Under the pieces are notes generated by a model that worked only from the letters and a program-made list of their open reading frames with translations, was not told the DNA's origin and ran no database searches. From contig OZ024795.1 in the NCBI GenBank assembly GCA_964017045.1, positions 54,041,350 to 54,105,349 on the forward strand: 64,000 nt of DNA, given 5' to 3'. Each line of letters begins with the position of its first letter. The stretch's first letter is position 1. Origin of the DNA: Omphiscola glabra (taxonomy: Eukaryota; Mollusca; Gastropoda; Lymnaeidae). Made by a program: the position numbers and the translations under genes. Positions 62,601-63,309 of this stretch are shown here, piece by piece.

Positions 62601-62841
62601 TATCATAGATTGTGTCGACCAGCAGTTTGATGTTTTCCCCTGAGGTGCAGCTGACGTTGATTGTTCGGAGAATGTTGGGCAAGCCGCTCTTGTCCGGCTC
62701 CTGATTGGACAGAAACAGTTTGTTGATCAGCATCATCATCGACTCTTCAAAGTCCTCGGGGTAGTTCCGCCGTGTTGCCTTGTCCCGCAGGATGTCAAGA
62801 TGGGTGCCCACGATGATGACAGGTGCCCCCGGTGCCCTTGC
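20530..62841 (-). CDS. LRRK1: LRRK1-like ROCO protein kinase gene, 3' part (26 exons, 5' end outside window)
   Basis: Multidomain GTPase-kinase of the ROCO family. It binds GTP through Roc, dimerises through COR, phosphorylates Ser/Thr, and ends in a WD40-type propeller. LRRK proteins act at cytosolic faces of endolysosomal and Golgi membranes on Rab GTPases (family knowledge). Seen here: 26 exons joined head to tail with GT/AG sites and consistent phase, giving 1442 residues plus TAA. In fragment numbering: Roc second half 1-132, COR about 133-697, kinase about 715-1020, WD40-like 1033-1442. Kinase landmarks are GKGNFGEV (721-728), VAIK Lys 747, alpha-C Glu 780, YRD Asp 857, DYG 886-888 and APE 909-911, so it looks catalytically competent. 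The N-lobe segment around HPHIVPLI and [10 protein letters not shown] reads closer to LRRK1 than LRRK2, while the YRDLK loop is LRRK2-like. The ankyrin/LRR half and first Roc motifs lie upstream of base 64000. Orthology to LRRK1 rather than another LRRK is inference. Confidence 0.93.
20985..21346 (-). pseudogene. LINE reverse transcriptase C-terminal scrap
   Basis: Minus-strand frame reads [17 protein letters not shown], matching the YKT-RPVLTYGSETW motif after the RT domain in RTE-like and related LINEs. Frameshifts and stops follow, with traces of the WERKV and LY--P segments. Lies in the intron between exons 25 and 26. Confidence 0.65.
21490..21840 (+). repeat. dispersed repeat, arm 1 of an inverted pair
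   Basis: Begins TTCGTCCTTCGCATGAGAAG and includes ATGACTGGAAATAGACCAGG and TTTGCCTTCTCTTAGATGAG. The same sequence occurs inverted at 23130-23542. Contains three 36-bp copies (GTGTTCCATGTCACAGGAGC) at 21614-21707. Probably SINE- or LINE-derived. Confidence 0.75.
22301..23086. mobile_element. piggyBac-related non-autonomous element (copy A)
   Basis: Flanked by TTAA (22297-22300 and 23087-23090), beginning CTCTTTCGCTGCGGAATA. About 400 bp is homologous to 51481-51910, including TCCAAAGCTTTTTGAGCTGT and TAGGAAACTTACTCACCTAC. The start resembles the CTCTTTCTCTCTGG end of the 47921-50465 piggyBac. The right boundary is less certain, because only CTC plus scattered bases match. Confidence 0.55.
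22900..23045. repeat. about 46-bp tandem repeat, 3 copies
   Basis: Units contain AAGCCTGAAGACTGATGTTT then AAGATAGCAATCCTGT. Inside the piggyBac-related element. Confidence 0.88.
23130..23542 (-). repeat. dispersed repeat, arm 2 (inverted relative to 21490-21840)
   Basis: Reverse complement contains GGACTCCATCTCTGAGTTTG, TTTGCCTTCTCTAAGATGAG and GATGACTGGATATGCCATGG, and ends in GGACGAAC (23535-23542), matching arm 1 in order. Confidence 0.75.
24311..24597 (-). CDS. LRRK1: LRRK1-like exon 25: WD40-like blades
   Basis: 287 nt; acceptor CCTGACAG, donor GTTGGT. It encodes [20 protein letters not shown] then [17 protein letters not shown], an acidic insert ([19 protein letters not shown]) and [12 protein letters not shown]. 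The [12 protein letters not shown] and ITVGKGY strands match late LRRK propeller blades. The acceptor giving phase continuity is 9 nt upstream of an alternative CAG. Confidence 0.92.
24598..25302. repeat. intron with about 31-bp repeats
   Basis: AT-rich intron (exons 24-25). From 25000 to 25258, eight degenerate units contain GTTAGATCATGGTTGGAATA then GATCTGTCTTT; two carry an insert TATTATTRGTATTAATTTG (25066 and 25170). Confidence 0.85.
25303..25419 (-). CDS. LRRK1: LRRK1-like exon 24: WD40-like blade
   Basis: 117 nt; acceptor AATCCAG, donor GTAAGT. It encodes [20 protein letters not shown] then [30 protein letters not shown] is a classic WD-type strand (W-D dipeptide visible). Confidence 0.9.
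25576..25940. mobile_element. 365-bp MITE with TA flanks
   Basis: Terminal inverted repeats start ATGGACTACGATGAGTC (left) and ATGGACTACGATTAGTC (right, read inward). Further inside both arms carry TTTTGTCACGTGAT and GAGTAAG/CTTCCGGTAGGCTG-like sequence. TA dinucleotides flank both ends, fitting Tc1/mariner-type insertion. Non-coding. Lies between exons 23 and 24. Confidence 0.75.
26182..26366 (-). CDS. LRRK1: LRRK1-like exon 23: WD40-like blade (ELW-G)
   Basis: 185 nt; acceptor TATTCCAG, donor GTAATT. It encodes [20 protein letters not shown] and continues to [12 protein letters not shown]. The ELWLG-N-G-VWNY pattern corresponds to the ELW motif of LRRK propellers. Phase is exact on both sides. 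Confidence 0.9.
26367..27221. repeat. intron 22-23 with small tandem repeats
   Basis: Two copies of a block with CCCCAATAAATGCATCAAGT (26510, 26567); three of CATGAGTGCTAAAGCTATGA type (26822-26890); five 26-bp units of ACTTCATCTGGCACCCCAAC type (27030-27145). The rest is AT-rich with no gene. Confidence 0.85.
27222..27350. repeat. exon 22 edge repeats (exon end plus donor), 4 copies
   Basis: CCTTTCAATGCTATTGACCA occurs at about 27229, 27263, 27293 and, in the exon, at 27334. Units of about 30-37 bp also hold GGACCGCCTGA. The outermost copies keep AACCAAC (donor GTTGGTT on the minus strand); the middle two read GTCAGG. Confidence 0.85.
27335..27571 (-). CDS. LRRK1: LRRK1-like exon 22: WD40-like blades
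   Basis: 237 nt; acceptor AACAAACAG, donor GTTGGT. It contains [20 protein letters not shown] then [10 protein letters not shown] and [14 protein letters not shown]. Two antiparallel-strand motifs fit propeller blades. The final bases plus donor are copied three more times immediately downstream (27222-27334). Confidence 0.87.
27977..28071 (-). CDS. LRRK1: LRRK1-like exon 21: WD40-like blade
   Basis: 95 nt; acceptor TTCTAG, donor GTGAGT. It encodes [20 protein letters not shown] then [11 protein letters not shown]. The pattern [14 protein letters not shown] is a typical blade (strand, turn, strand). A small exon bracketed by unrelated intronic sequence. Confidence 0.85.
28150..28540. repeat. 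30-bp minisatellite, about 13 copies
   Basis: Units contain AATAAAGTCCCACCTAACAA then AGTACTACAT. Variants CCAACCTGACAA recur at 28206, 28326 and 28386. The right end has TACCCGGTACAT inserts. Intron between exons 20 and 21. Confidence 0.94.
28541..29905. other. intron, AT-rich, nothing recognised
   Basis: Long AT-rich stretch with a C run at 28580-28590 and ATATATATATAA at 28735-28748. No repeats or exons found on either strand. Confidence 0.6.
29915..30435. repeat. 58-bp minisatellite, 9 copies
   Basis: Units contain CACAGAGAAGTAGCTTGACT then TTTTGTGGCTCCCTGCCACT and TGTCCTTCCCCCACCTAG. Differences are limited to TGTGTC/TGTGGC and CCTCTTG/CCACTTG; very homogeneous. Confidence 0.96.
30436..30873. 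other. intron, no gene seen
   Basis: AT-rich with a C run at 30718-30731 and a C-rich patch at 30790-30835. Adjacent to the exon 20 donor. Confidence 0.5.
30874..31040 (-). CDS. LRRK1: LRRK1-like exon 20: start of WD40-like region
   Basis: 167 nt; acceptor CCAAACAG, donor GTGGGT. A Ser/Pro/Gln linker ([20 protein letters not shown]) leads into [20 protein letters not shown], which looks like the first propeller blade (strand ending in IWLSSG). Phase with exons 19 and 21 is exact. Confidence 0.85.
31455..32222. repeat. 52-bp minisatellite, about 15 copies
   Basis: Units contain CTGACCGACTCTGTCCTCAT then CCATGGTAAACAACCAAACT and TTGGGCCCTGTA. A variant TTTGTCGCTGTA occupies a contiguous block (about 31795-31975), flanked on both sides by TTTGGGCCC units. 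Ends 18 nt short of the exon 19 donor. Confidence 0.95.
32240..32441 (-). CDS. LRRK1: LRRK1-like exon 19: end of kinase
   Basis: 202 nt; acceptor ACTCACAG, donor GTGAAA. It encodes [20 protein letters not shown] then [20 protein letters not shown] and a tail [28 protein letters not shown] is the conserved C-lobe motif (Arg of subdomain XI). The 52-bp array (31455-32222) begins about 18 nt after the donor. Confidence 0.93.
32545..32732. mobile_element. hAT miniature element with GTCTAGGT target duplication
   Basis: 188 bp with terminal inverted repeats CAGTGGTCGGCAAAC...GTTTGCCGACCACTG and a perfect 8-bp flanking duplication GTCTAGGT (32537-32544, 32733-32740). The interior has GCAGCTCTTTAGCGACCTGA and a GATTTTTGGCTCTTTTGACT end typical of a hAT MITE family known from vertebrates. 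Lies in the intron between exons 18 and 19. Confidence 0.9.
33455..33625. repeat. 56-bp tandem repeat, 3 copies
   Basis: Units contain CCACCTGAATCACTTTGCCA then TTATTCAGATTTCTGAGACC and ACTATGGGATTATCTT. Ends 20 nt from the exon 18 donor. Confidence 0.92.
33645..33767 (-). CDS. LRRK1: LRRK1-like exon 18: kinase C-lobe helix F (DVFSFG)
   Basis: 123 nt, phase 0-0; acceptor TTTCCAG, donor GTTTGA. It encodes [20 protein letters not shown] then [27 protein letters not shown] is the alpha-F motif of LRRK and tyrosine-kinase-like kinases. GERPSL leads into the alpha-G/H region. Confidence 0.93.
33783..34063. repeat. two adjacent arrays, 23-bp (6-7 copies) and 46-bp (3 copies)
   Basis: First array: AAGATGGCTGCTTATTATAA then CAA. 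Second: ATAGTTTTCATTGGTTGCAT then CAAGAGAGAGAAGCAATG and TGTGACGT. Directly upstream of the exon 18 acceptor in the transcript sense. Confidence 0.92.
34565..34750. repeat. exon 17 edge repeats (exon end plus donor)
   Basis: Degenerate units of about 22-43 bp containing CACCTTTGTGGTGTAAGTCA. On the minus strand this is TTACACCACAAAG followed by GT, the same as the last exon bases and donor. Full-length matches at about 34618, 34684 and in the exon (34726); shorter forms between. Confidence 0.8.
34728..34885 (-). CDS. LRRK1: LRRK1-like exon 17: DYG activation segment to APE
   Basis: 158 nt; acceptor GTTACAG, donor GTGAGG. It encodes [20 protein letters not shown] then [23 protein letters not shown] instead of DFG is characteristic of LRRK kinases; APE closes the activation segment. 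The donor region is repeated in degenerate form downstream (34565-34745), with at least two more GT sites in similar context. Confidence 0.94.
35240..35333 (-). CDS. LRRK1: LRRK1-like exon 16: kinase catalytic loop
   Basis: 94 nt; acceptor GGCCACAG, donor GTAATA. It encodes [20 protein letters not shown] then [11 protein letters not shown]. The YRDLKxxN form replaces the usual HRD His with Tyr, as in LRRK2. Asp 857 is the predicted catalytic base. It lies between two very large repeats: the 33-bp array begins only about 45 nt upstream of its acceptor. Confidence 0.93.
35378..37555. repeat. 33-bp minisatellite, 2.2 kb, about 65 copies
   Basis: Units contain CTATGTTTACAAAGTGTACT then GATGCCTACCAGT. 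Variants: CTGTGTTTAC in clusters, one TGATGGC, one CCAGGCT, a single TATTAGT, and TACCAGTACTACCAGT at both ends (35447, 37237). The last five units diverge (AACAACAATGTATACCAATG) up to the exon 15 donor. Because 33 is a multiple of three, 668- and 472-codon frames stay open; they are artefacts. Confidence 0.97.
37559..37795 (-). CDS. LRRK1: LRRK1-like exon 15: kinase alpha-C to hinge
   Basis: 237 nt, phase 0-0; acceptor TTTGTCAG, donor GTGGGT. Key stretches are [37 protein letters not shown] and IIRDIVIQ. The Glu in ARQEV is the alpha-C residue that pairs with the VAIK Lys. The LALAP hinge is the most LRRK1-like part of the protein. The donor sits directly at the end of the 2.2-kb 33-bp array. 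Confidence 0.93.
37916..37990 (-). CDS. LRRK1: LRRK1-like exon 14: kinase beta-3 VAIK
   Basis: 75 nt, 25 residues: [20 protein letters not shown] then MDIKK. Acceptor TCCCAG, donor GTGAGA. The VAIK lysine (fragment residue 747) is the ATP-anchoring Lys. The following intron holds a short stretch resembling one end of a hAT element (about 37823-37860). Confidence 0.92.
37996..38118. repeat. 27-bp repeat, 4 copies
   Basis: Units contain AACAAGAGTTTGATCAACAC then TGGACAC. Intron between exons 13 and 14. Confidence 0.9.
38265..38381 (-). CDS. LRRK1: LRRK1-like exon 13: kinase P-loop
   Basis: 117 nt, phase 0-0; acceptor TGTGTAG, donor GTAAGT. It encodes [20 protein letters not shown] within residues 698-736. 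The glycine-rich loop GKGNFGEV binds ATP phosphates. An array of 31-bp repeats (38400-40708) starts about 20 nt upstream of the acceptor, so the branch point must sit in or beside the array. Confidence 0.93.
38400..40708. repeat. 31-bp minisatellite, 2.3 kb, with about 0.76-0.79-kb superunits
   Basis: Units contain AGACCAACATAAGTTCAGAG then TCTGTTCAACA. Rare variants recur in the same order three times: CATAATTTCAGAGCCTGTTC starts at 38721, 39511 and 40270; AAGATCAACAT near 38464, 39252 and 40011; GACATAACATAAG/CAACATAACATAAG after each. Spacings are about 790 and 759, which differ by one unit. Confidence 0.96.
40789..40993 (-). CDS. LRRK1: LRRK1-like exon 12: COR-kinase linker (CPRHG)
   Basis: 205 nt; acceptor TTTACAG, donor GTAAGT. 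It encodes [20 protein letters not shown] then [20 protein letters not shown] and [17 protein letters not shown]. The C-x2-HG motif followed by a hydrophobic P-D segment precedes the kinase in LRRK1-type proteins. Seven tandem copies of this acceptor plus the first 13 exon bases lie at 40981-41310. Confidence 0.87.
40981..41310. repeat. 47-bp repeat carrying the exon 12 acceptor, 7 copies
   Basis: Copies start at 40981 (in the exon), 41028, 41075, 41122, 41169, 41216 and 41263, each TTCAGTCAATGTCCTGTAAA then CAAGGCAATTAAAATACTAA. On the minus strand each keeps TTTACAG followed by GAC, the exon 12 acceptor and first exon bases. Confidence 0.94.
41311..41990. other. intron 11-12, mostly unique
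   Basis: AT-rich. Two copies of CCAGGCTGAGACCCGGT (41650, 41679), and TGGGAAACACTG at 41696, which looks like one hAT-type terminus without a partner. Confidence 0.5.
41991..42286 (-). CDS. LRRK1: LRRK1-like exon 11: COR-kinase linker with CPxC
   Basis: 296 nt, the longest exon in the window; acceptor TATTACAG, donor GTCTGT (unusual). It encodes [20 protein letters not shown] then [11 protein letters not shown] and a long hydrophilic stretch with [12 protein letters not shown] and [13 protein letters not shown] Cys pair (CPQC) followed by a basic His-rich loop fits the region between COR and kinase that is variable across LRRKs. The non-optimal donor is kept because its phase matches exon 12. 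Confidence 0.83.
42792..42893 (-). CDS. LRRK1: LRRK1-like exon 10: end of COR
   Basis: 102 nt, phase 0-0; acceptor GTCCACAG, donor GTTATA (weak). It encodes [20 protein letters not shown] then [14 protein letters not shown]. The last helix, followed by DWYPD in exon 11, matches the LRRK pattern VVDHIDSLMEEWFP. Confidence 0.87.
42894..43560. other. intron 9-10, nothing recognised
   Basis: AT-rich sequence with a G run at 43382-43398. Small duplications only. No exon or element boundaries seen. Confidence 0.5.
43562..43745. repeat. dispersed repeat, copy at 43.6 kb
   Basis: Begins with alternating GGAAATTTGATCGAAAGAAA / TTTCGTCAACGG motifs, then TGGTCGAATTTTTTTTTTAG and TTTTGCATCAAATTTATTTT, GCATTATTTTGTTTTAC. 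Homologous to 9595-9760. Class unknown. Confidence 0.65.
44123..44258 (-). CDS. LRRK1: LRRK1-like exon 9: COR
   Basis: 136 nt; acceptor TTTGATCAG, donor GTGAGC. It encodes [20 protein letters not shown] then [20 protein letters not shown] and ends GPPLQ. The KILEITIP strand fits the COR position that precedes the helix of exon 10. It is separated from exon 8 by a 3.3-kb intron that is nearly all polypyrimidine (polypurine in the transcript). Confidence 0.85.
44290..47560. repeat. 3.3-kb C-rich polypyrimidine minisatellite (G-rich in the transcript)
   Basis: Units of about 20-24 bp of the type CCCAACTCCCACCCCTTCCC with ATC; variants CACACCTCACC, CCCGCCC, TCCAATCC. Almost no G on the plus strand. 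The minus strand, which is the LRRK1-like transcript, reads GGGATGGGAAGGGGTGGGAG repeatedly, so G-quadruplex runs are dense. A 1092-codon plus-strand frame is an artefact. Fills the intron between exons 8 and 9. Confidence 0.95.
47557..47612. repeat. exon 8 edge repeat (exon end plus donor), 3 copies of 20-21 bp
   Basis: CCTGTAATCACAGCTAACCC appears in three successive copies, the right-most being the exon end itself. On the minus strand two copies read GATTACAG followed by GTGGGT; the third reads GATTACAG followed by GGGG and is not a donor. Confidence 0.9.
47601..47734 (-). CDS. LRRK1: LRRK1-like exon 8: COR C-terminal strand region
   Basis: 134 nt; acceptor CCTACAG, donor GTGGGT. It encodes [20 protein letters not shown] then [24 protein letters not shown]. 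It fits the W-xxG-xL segment near the end of COR. The donor region is triplicated as a 20/21-bp repeat (47557-47612). An alternative GTGGGT donor at 47578-47579 would lengthen the exon by 21 nt in frame (see findings). Confidence 0.87.
48785..49032. repeat. 30/42-type repeat inside piggyBac coding sequence
   Basis: About seven units contain ACTGGACCAATTCTGTTGAT then CTGAACAGTTGTATT. On the minus strand each encodes TVQINRIGP, the piggyBac motif after the third catalytic Asp, so the array arose by tandem growth of that codon block. Confidence 0.9.
49655..49868. repeat. 13/26-bp repeat inside piggyBac coding sequence
   Basis: Alternating GTCAATAATGGGCGTGTCTA / TAATGGGCTT units, about 15 half-units. 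On the minus strand they read [13 protein letters not shown]. A second array within the same transposase. Confidence 0.9.
50660..50896 (-). CDS. LRRK1: LRRK1-like exon 7: COR (GFW-RLI motif)
   Basis: 237 nt, phase 0-0; acceptor TTCCGTAG, donor GTAGGG. It encodes 79 residues including [20 protein letters not shown]. This is the best COR landmark, of the form Y-MxYFPxGFWSRLIxRxL in LRRK proteins. Three degenerate copies of the exon start and acceptor lie just upstream (to about 50985). Confidence 0.92.
50880..50990. repeat. exon 7 edge repeats (acceptor), 3 degenerate copies
   Basis: CCTACGGAAGAAATCATTAT, CCTACAGAACGAATTATCAG and CCTACAGAACAAATTATCC follow ATAA/TGG and a GAG-TTCTCT-type motif. 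On the minus strand each provides TTC-GTAG followed by G, like the exon 7 acceptor. Confidence 0.75.
51090..51455. repeat. 53-bp minisatellite, about 7 copies
   Basis: Units contain TTCATAGACCTGCCTGATTC then AGCAACAACACTTTTAAATA and CATGCTAAAATAG. Nearly identical; intron between exons 6 and 7. Confidence 0.95.
51481..51910. mobile_element. piggyBac-related sequence (copy B)
   Basis: Starts right after TTAA (51477-51480) with CTCTTTTGCTGCTGAATT and matches copy A (22301 onward) over about 430 bp with an internal deletion. The right end is not defined. Confidence 0.6.
52085..52165. repeat. 20-bp repeat, 4 copies
   Basis: Unit TGACTAGTACCTCATGCTGG with GGGACTAG variants. Confidence 0.85.
52226..52427 (-). 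other. orphan ORF with C2HC zinc-finger-like pattern
   Basis: Open for 67 codons on the minus strand, bounded by a long T tract plus TTATTCAG and a GTAAGT, so it looks like an exon. It contains [10 protein letters not shown] and VVTHVKKC, a C-x2-C-x12-H-x3-C spacing. The length (202 nt) would shift the LRRK1-like frame between exons 6 and 7, so it is not a normal exon of that gene. Could be a transposon piece, a poison exon or chance. Confidence 0.3.
52838..53024. mobile_element. SPIN-like hAT miniature element (copy 2)
   Basis: 187 bp with ends CAGTGGTTCTCAACCTTTCT and, inward from the right, CAGCGGTTCTCATCC. Perfect 8-bp duplication ACTTATAG (52830-52837, 53025-53032). The interior shows CCTCATGTTGTGGTGACCCC, CGATGGTCTTAGGTGAC, GGGTCGTTCGACCCC and GGGGTCGCGACCCAC, closely like vertebrate SPIN/URR-type hAT repeats. 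Intron between exons 6 and 7. Confidence 0.9.
53033..53685. other. intron, nothing firm
   Basis: AT-rich. CAGCGGCTCATGGCGATAAC and CTGAGTGGCTCATGGCAGTTAA near 53276-53327 form a short imperfect duplication ending in TTAA; possibly a transposon edge. Confidence 0.4.
53686..53853 (-). CDS. LRRK1: LRRK1-like exon 6: Ser/Arg/Gly/Pro-rich COR linker
   Basis: 168 nt, phase 0 at both ends; acceptor GTTAG, donor GTAATA. It encodes a 56-residue linker rich in Ser, Arg, Gly and Pro (for example [20 protein letters not shown]), ending [14 protein letters not shown]. It is not strongly conserved in the LRRKs I know and is probably a disordered loop. Its GC content is well above the flanking introns, supporting a real exon. 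A symmetric phase 0-0 exon could be skipped without frameshift; no transcript data here decide that. Confidence 0.8.
54345..54505. repeat. 33-bp repeat, 5 copies
   Basis: Units contain GATCATTCAAGGACCCGACC then CCAATCACATAGA. Ends at the target-site duplication of the adjoining insertion. Confidence 0.92.
54521..55099. mobile_element. 579-bp insertion with 14-bp target-site duplication, class unknown
   Basis: AGTGTCTAGTTCCC occurs exactly at 54507-54520 and 55100-55113, bracketing a GC-rich block unlike its surroundings. No terminal inverted repeats and no poly(A). The low-coordinate end has two hairpins: GCTGC/GCAGC (54524-54540) and CCCCAAG/CTTGGGG (54543-54560). A 109-codon minus-strand frame starts [16 protein letters not shown] recognise no domain. 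Long TSD plus structured end suggests a non-LTR retroelement fragment or SINE-like element. Confidence 0.75.
55123..55322 (-). CDS. LRRK1: LRRK1-like exon 5: COR
   Basis: 200 nt; acceptor GTTCAG, donor GTGAGA. It encodes [17 protein letters not shown] then a helix [20 protein letters not shown] followed by [11 protein letters not shown]. This is the COR segment of the form LLxKFxIALxxxEEYLLxPSxL. It ends at a codon boundary. A 579-bp mobile insertion begins 24 nt into the following intron. Confidence 0.9.
55323..55891. repeat. intron 4-5 with degenerate repeats
   Basis: Units contain TCATAAGTCTATTGACTATT then GTCAGGTCTGTTAA, about four copies (55366-55525). Then a TATTACTACTACC-type degenerate tract to 55880 with a C run at 55877-55886. 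Confidence 0.8.
55892..56014 (-). CDS. LRRK1: LRRK1-like exon 4: COR core (winged-helix part)
   Basis: 123 nt; acceptor TTTGACCAG, donor GTAATG. It encodes [20 protein letters not shown] then [20 protein letters not shown]. The F-LDPQWL core is a signature of COR domains across ROCO proteins. The first 18 bases of this exon have been amplified into a 20-bp minisatellite lying directly upstream of its acceptor (56015-56555). Confidence 0.9.
56015..56555. repeat. 20-bp minisatellite made from the exon 4 acceptor edge, about 27 copies
   Basis: Unit AGTGGAAGAGAACAAATCAT. The first 18 bases of exon 4 read (plus strand) CATAGTGGAAGAGAACAC. Only the first and last copies keep CACCTGGTCAAA, the full acceptor context. 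Sparse variants AGAGGG and AGTGGGAG. Confidence 0.95.
56640..56782. repeat. 27-bp repeat, 5 copies
   Basis: Units contain AATTTCTGACAGGTTGATGT then ACAAGAT. Confidence 0.93.
57076..57167 (-). CDS. LRRK1: LRRK1-like exon 3: COR N-terminal helices
   Basis: 92 nt; acceptor TGTAG, donor GTTAGT. It encodes [15 protein letters not shown] through [13 protein letters not shown]. This matches the LRRK COR pattern in which a helix ending HFLNESG precedes a strand of the type VLLHF. Small, but phase and family fit are exact. Confidence 0.88.
57242..58015. repeat. 24-bp minisatellite, about 32 copies
   Basis: Units contain GTAGAAATGTGACTTGACAA then CAAT. AACACTG variants are clustered at 57510-57740; end units diverge (GTCTCAACAAC). 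Its open frames on the minus strand are artefacts. Confidence 0.95.
58203..58335 (-). CDS. LRRK1: LRRK1-like exon 2: Roc-COR junction
   Basis: 133 nt; acceptor TTAG, donor GTAAGT. It encodes about [20 protein letters not shown] and on to NRSKYT. The [10 protein letters not shown] stretch matches the conserved start of COR in LRRK proteins (pattern IPxxYxxLE). Starts and ends in phase with exons 1 and 3. Exon 1 is 4.2 kb upstream, across an intron filled with minisatellites. Confidence 0.88.
58385..60175. repeat. 28-bp minisatellite, 1.8 kb, about 64 copies
   Basis: Units contain GGAAGAATAGCTGTGACATA then GGTCACAT. Two linked polymorphisms, CACATGG/CATACGG and GTGACA/GTTACA, shift in frequency from left to right. 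One unit has an extra G (59933, ACGGGAAG). Confidence 0.96.
60405..60632. repeat. 36-bp repeat, 6 copies
   Basis: Units contain GAGACAAGCGGGGCCAGTGT then GTTTACACAATCTCAT; CTATCACAT variants alternate irregularly. Confidence 0.93.
60672..61592. repeat. 36-bp minisatellite, about 26 copies
   Basis: Units contain AAGGAGGTGGACCACAAAAG then CCACTGACATCATGTT. Variants GAGATGG, GACAACATG and single TAAAGCC. Open frames on both strands result from the 36-bp period. Confidence 0.96.
61593..62085. other. intron 1-2, unique AT-rich sequence
   Basis: No repeats, exons or element ends seen. Confidence 0.55.
62090..62585. repeat. exon 1 edge repeats (exon end), 3 copies
   Basis: TCAAAGACAATATCATAGAT then TGTGTCGACCAG occurs at 62525 and in the exon at 62590. 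A more diverged copy (TTAAAGATGATATCACAAAT, then TGTGTCAACCAG) starts near 62096. Unit about 66 bp including the GTGGGTGCTTAA boundary. The 62160-62515 part between is AT-rich and unique. Confidence 0.85.
62577..62841 (-). CDS. LRRK1: LRRK1-like exon 1 of window: Roc GTPase, G4 and G5 motifs
   Basis: Residues 1-88 plus one base. The acceptor is a pyrimidine-rich run ending in CAG at 62842-62843; the donor is GTACGT. It encodes [18 protein letters not shown], in which THLD is the Roc G4 guanine-specificity motif. The later [10 protein letters not shown] segment fits the G5 position, followed by the last Roc helix [13 protein letters not shown]. Donor choice is set by phase: ending at 62577 leaves one base that completes an Arg codon with exon 2, whereas the copied donor near 62525 would give the wrong phase. 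The last 45 bases are duplicated just downstream (62519-62585). Confidence 0.88.
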
Positions 62842-62959
62842 CTGGAAAGGAAATTTTTTTATTGGTGCCTGGTGACTTATTCAATGAGGTCTTTTTCTTA
62901 TATTACAGCCTTTTATTTTGACATGGCTAACTACATAAATATGATAACATTTCACAGTC

Positions 62960-63195
62960 TGACAATCTACATATCATATGCCATTGTCTTTGTCAAGGTC
63001 TGACAATCTACATATCATATGCCAAATATCTTTGTCAAGGTCTGACAATCTACATATCATATGCCATTGTCTTTGACACAGTCTGACAATCTACATGTCA
63101 AATGCCATTGTCTTTGTCACAGTCTGACATCTACATATCATATGCCATTGTCTTTGTCACAGTCTGACAATCTACACATCATATGCCATTGTCTT
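62960..63195. repeat. about 41-bp repeat, 6 copies
   Basis: Units contain GTCTGACAATCTACATATCA then TATGCCATTGTCTTTGTCA. Confidence 0.93.
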
Positions 63196-63309
63196 TGTCA
63201 AGCTGTCTACACAAATTATTAGCTATTTTCTTGGGGTAAACAGGTAAACATTATAACCTTTTGTTTGAGGTGGCCATATAGTTATTATATATTATTGAAA
63301 TAATCCTGC

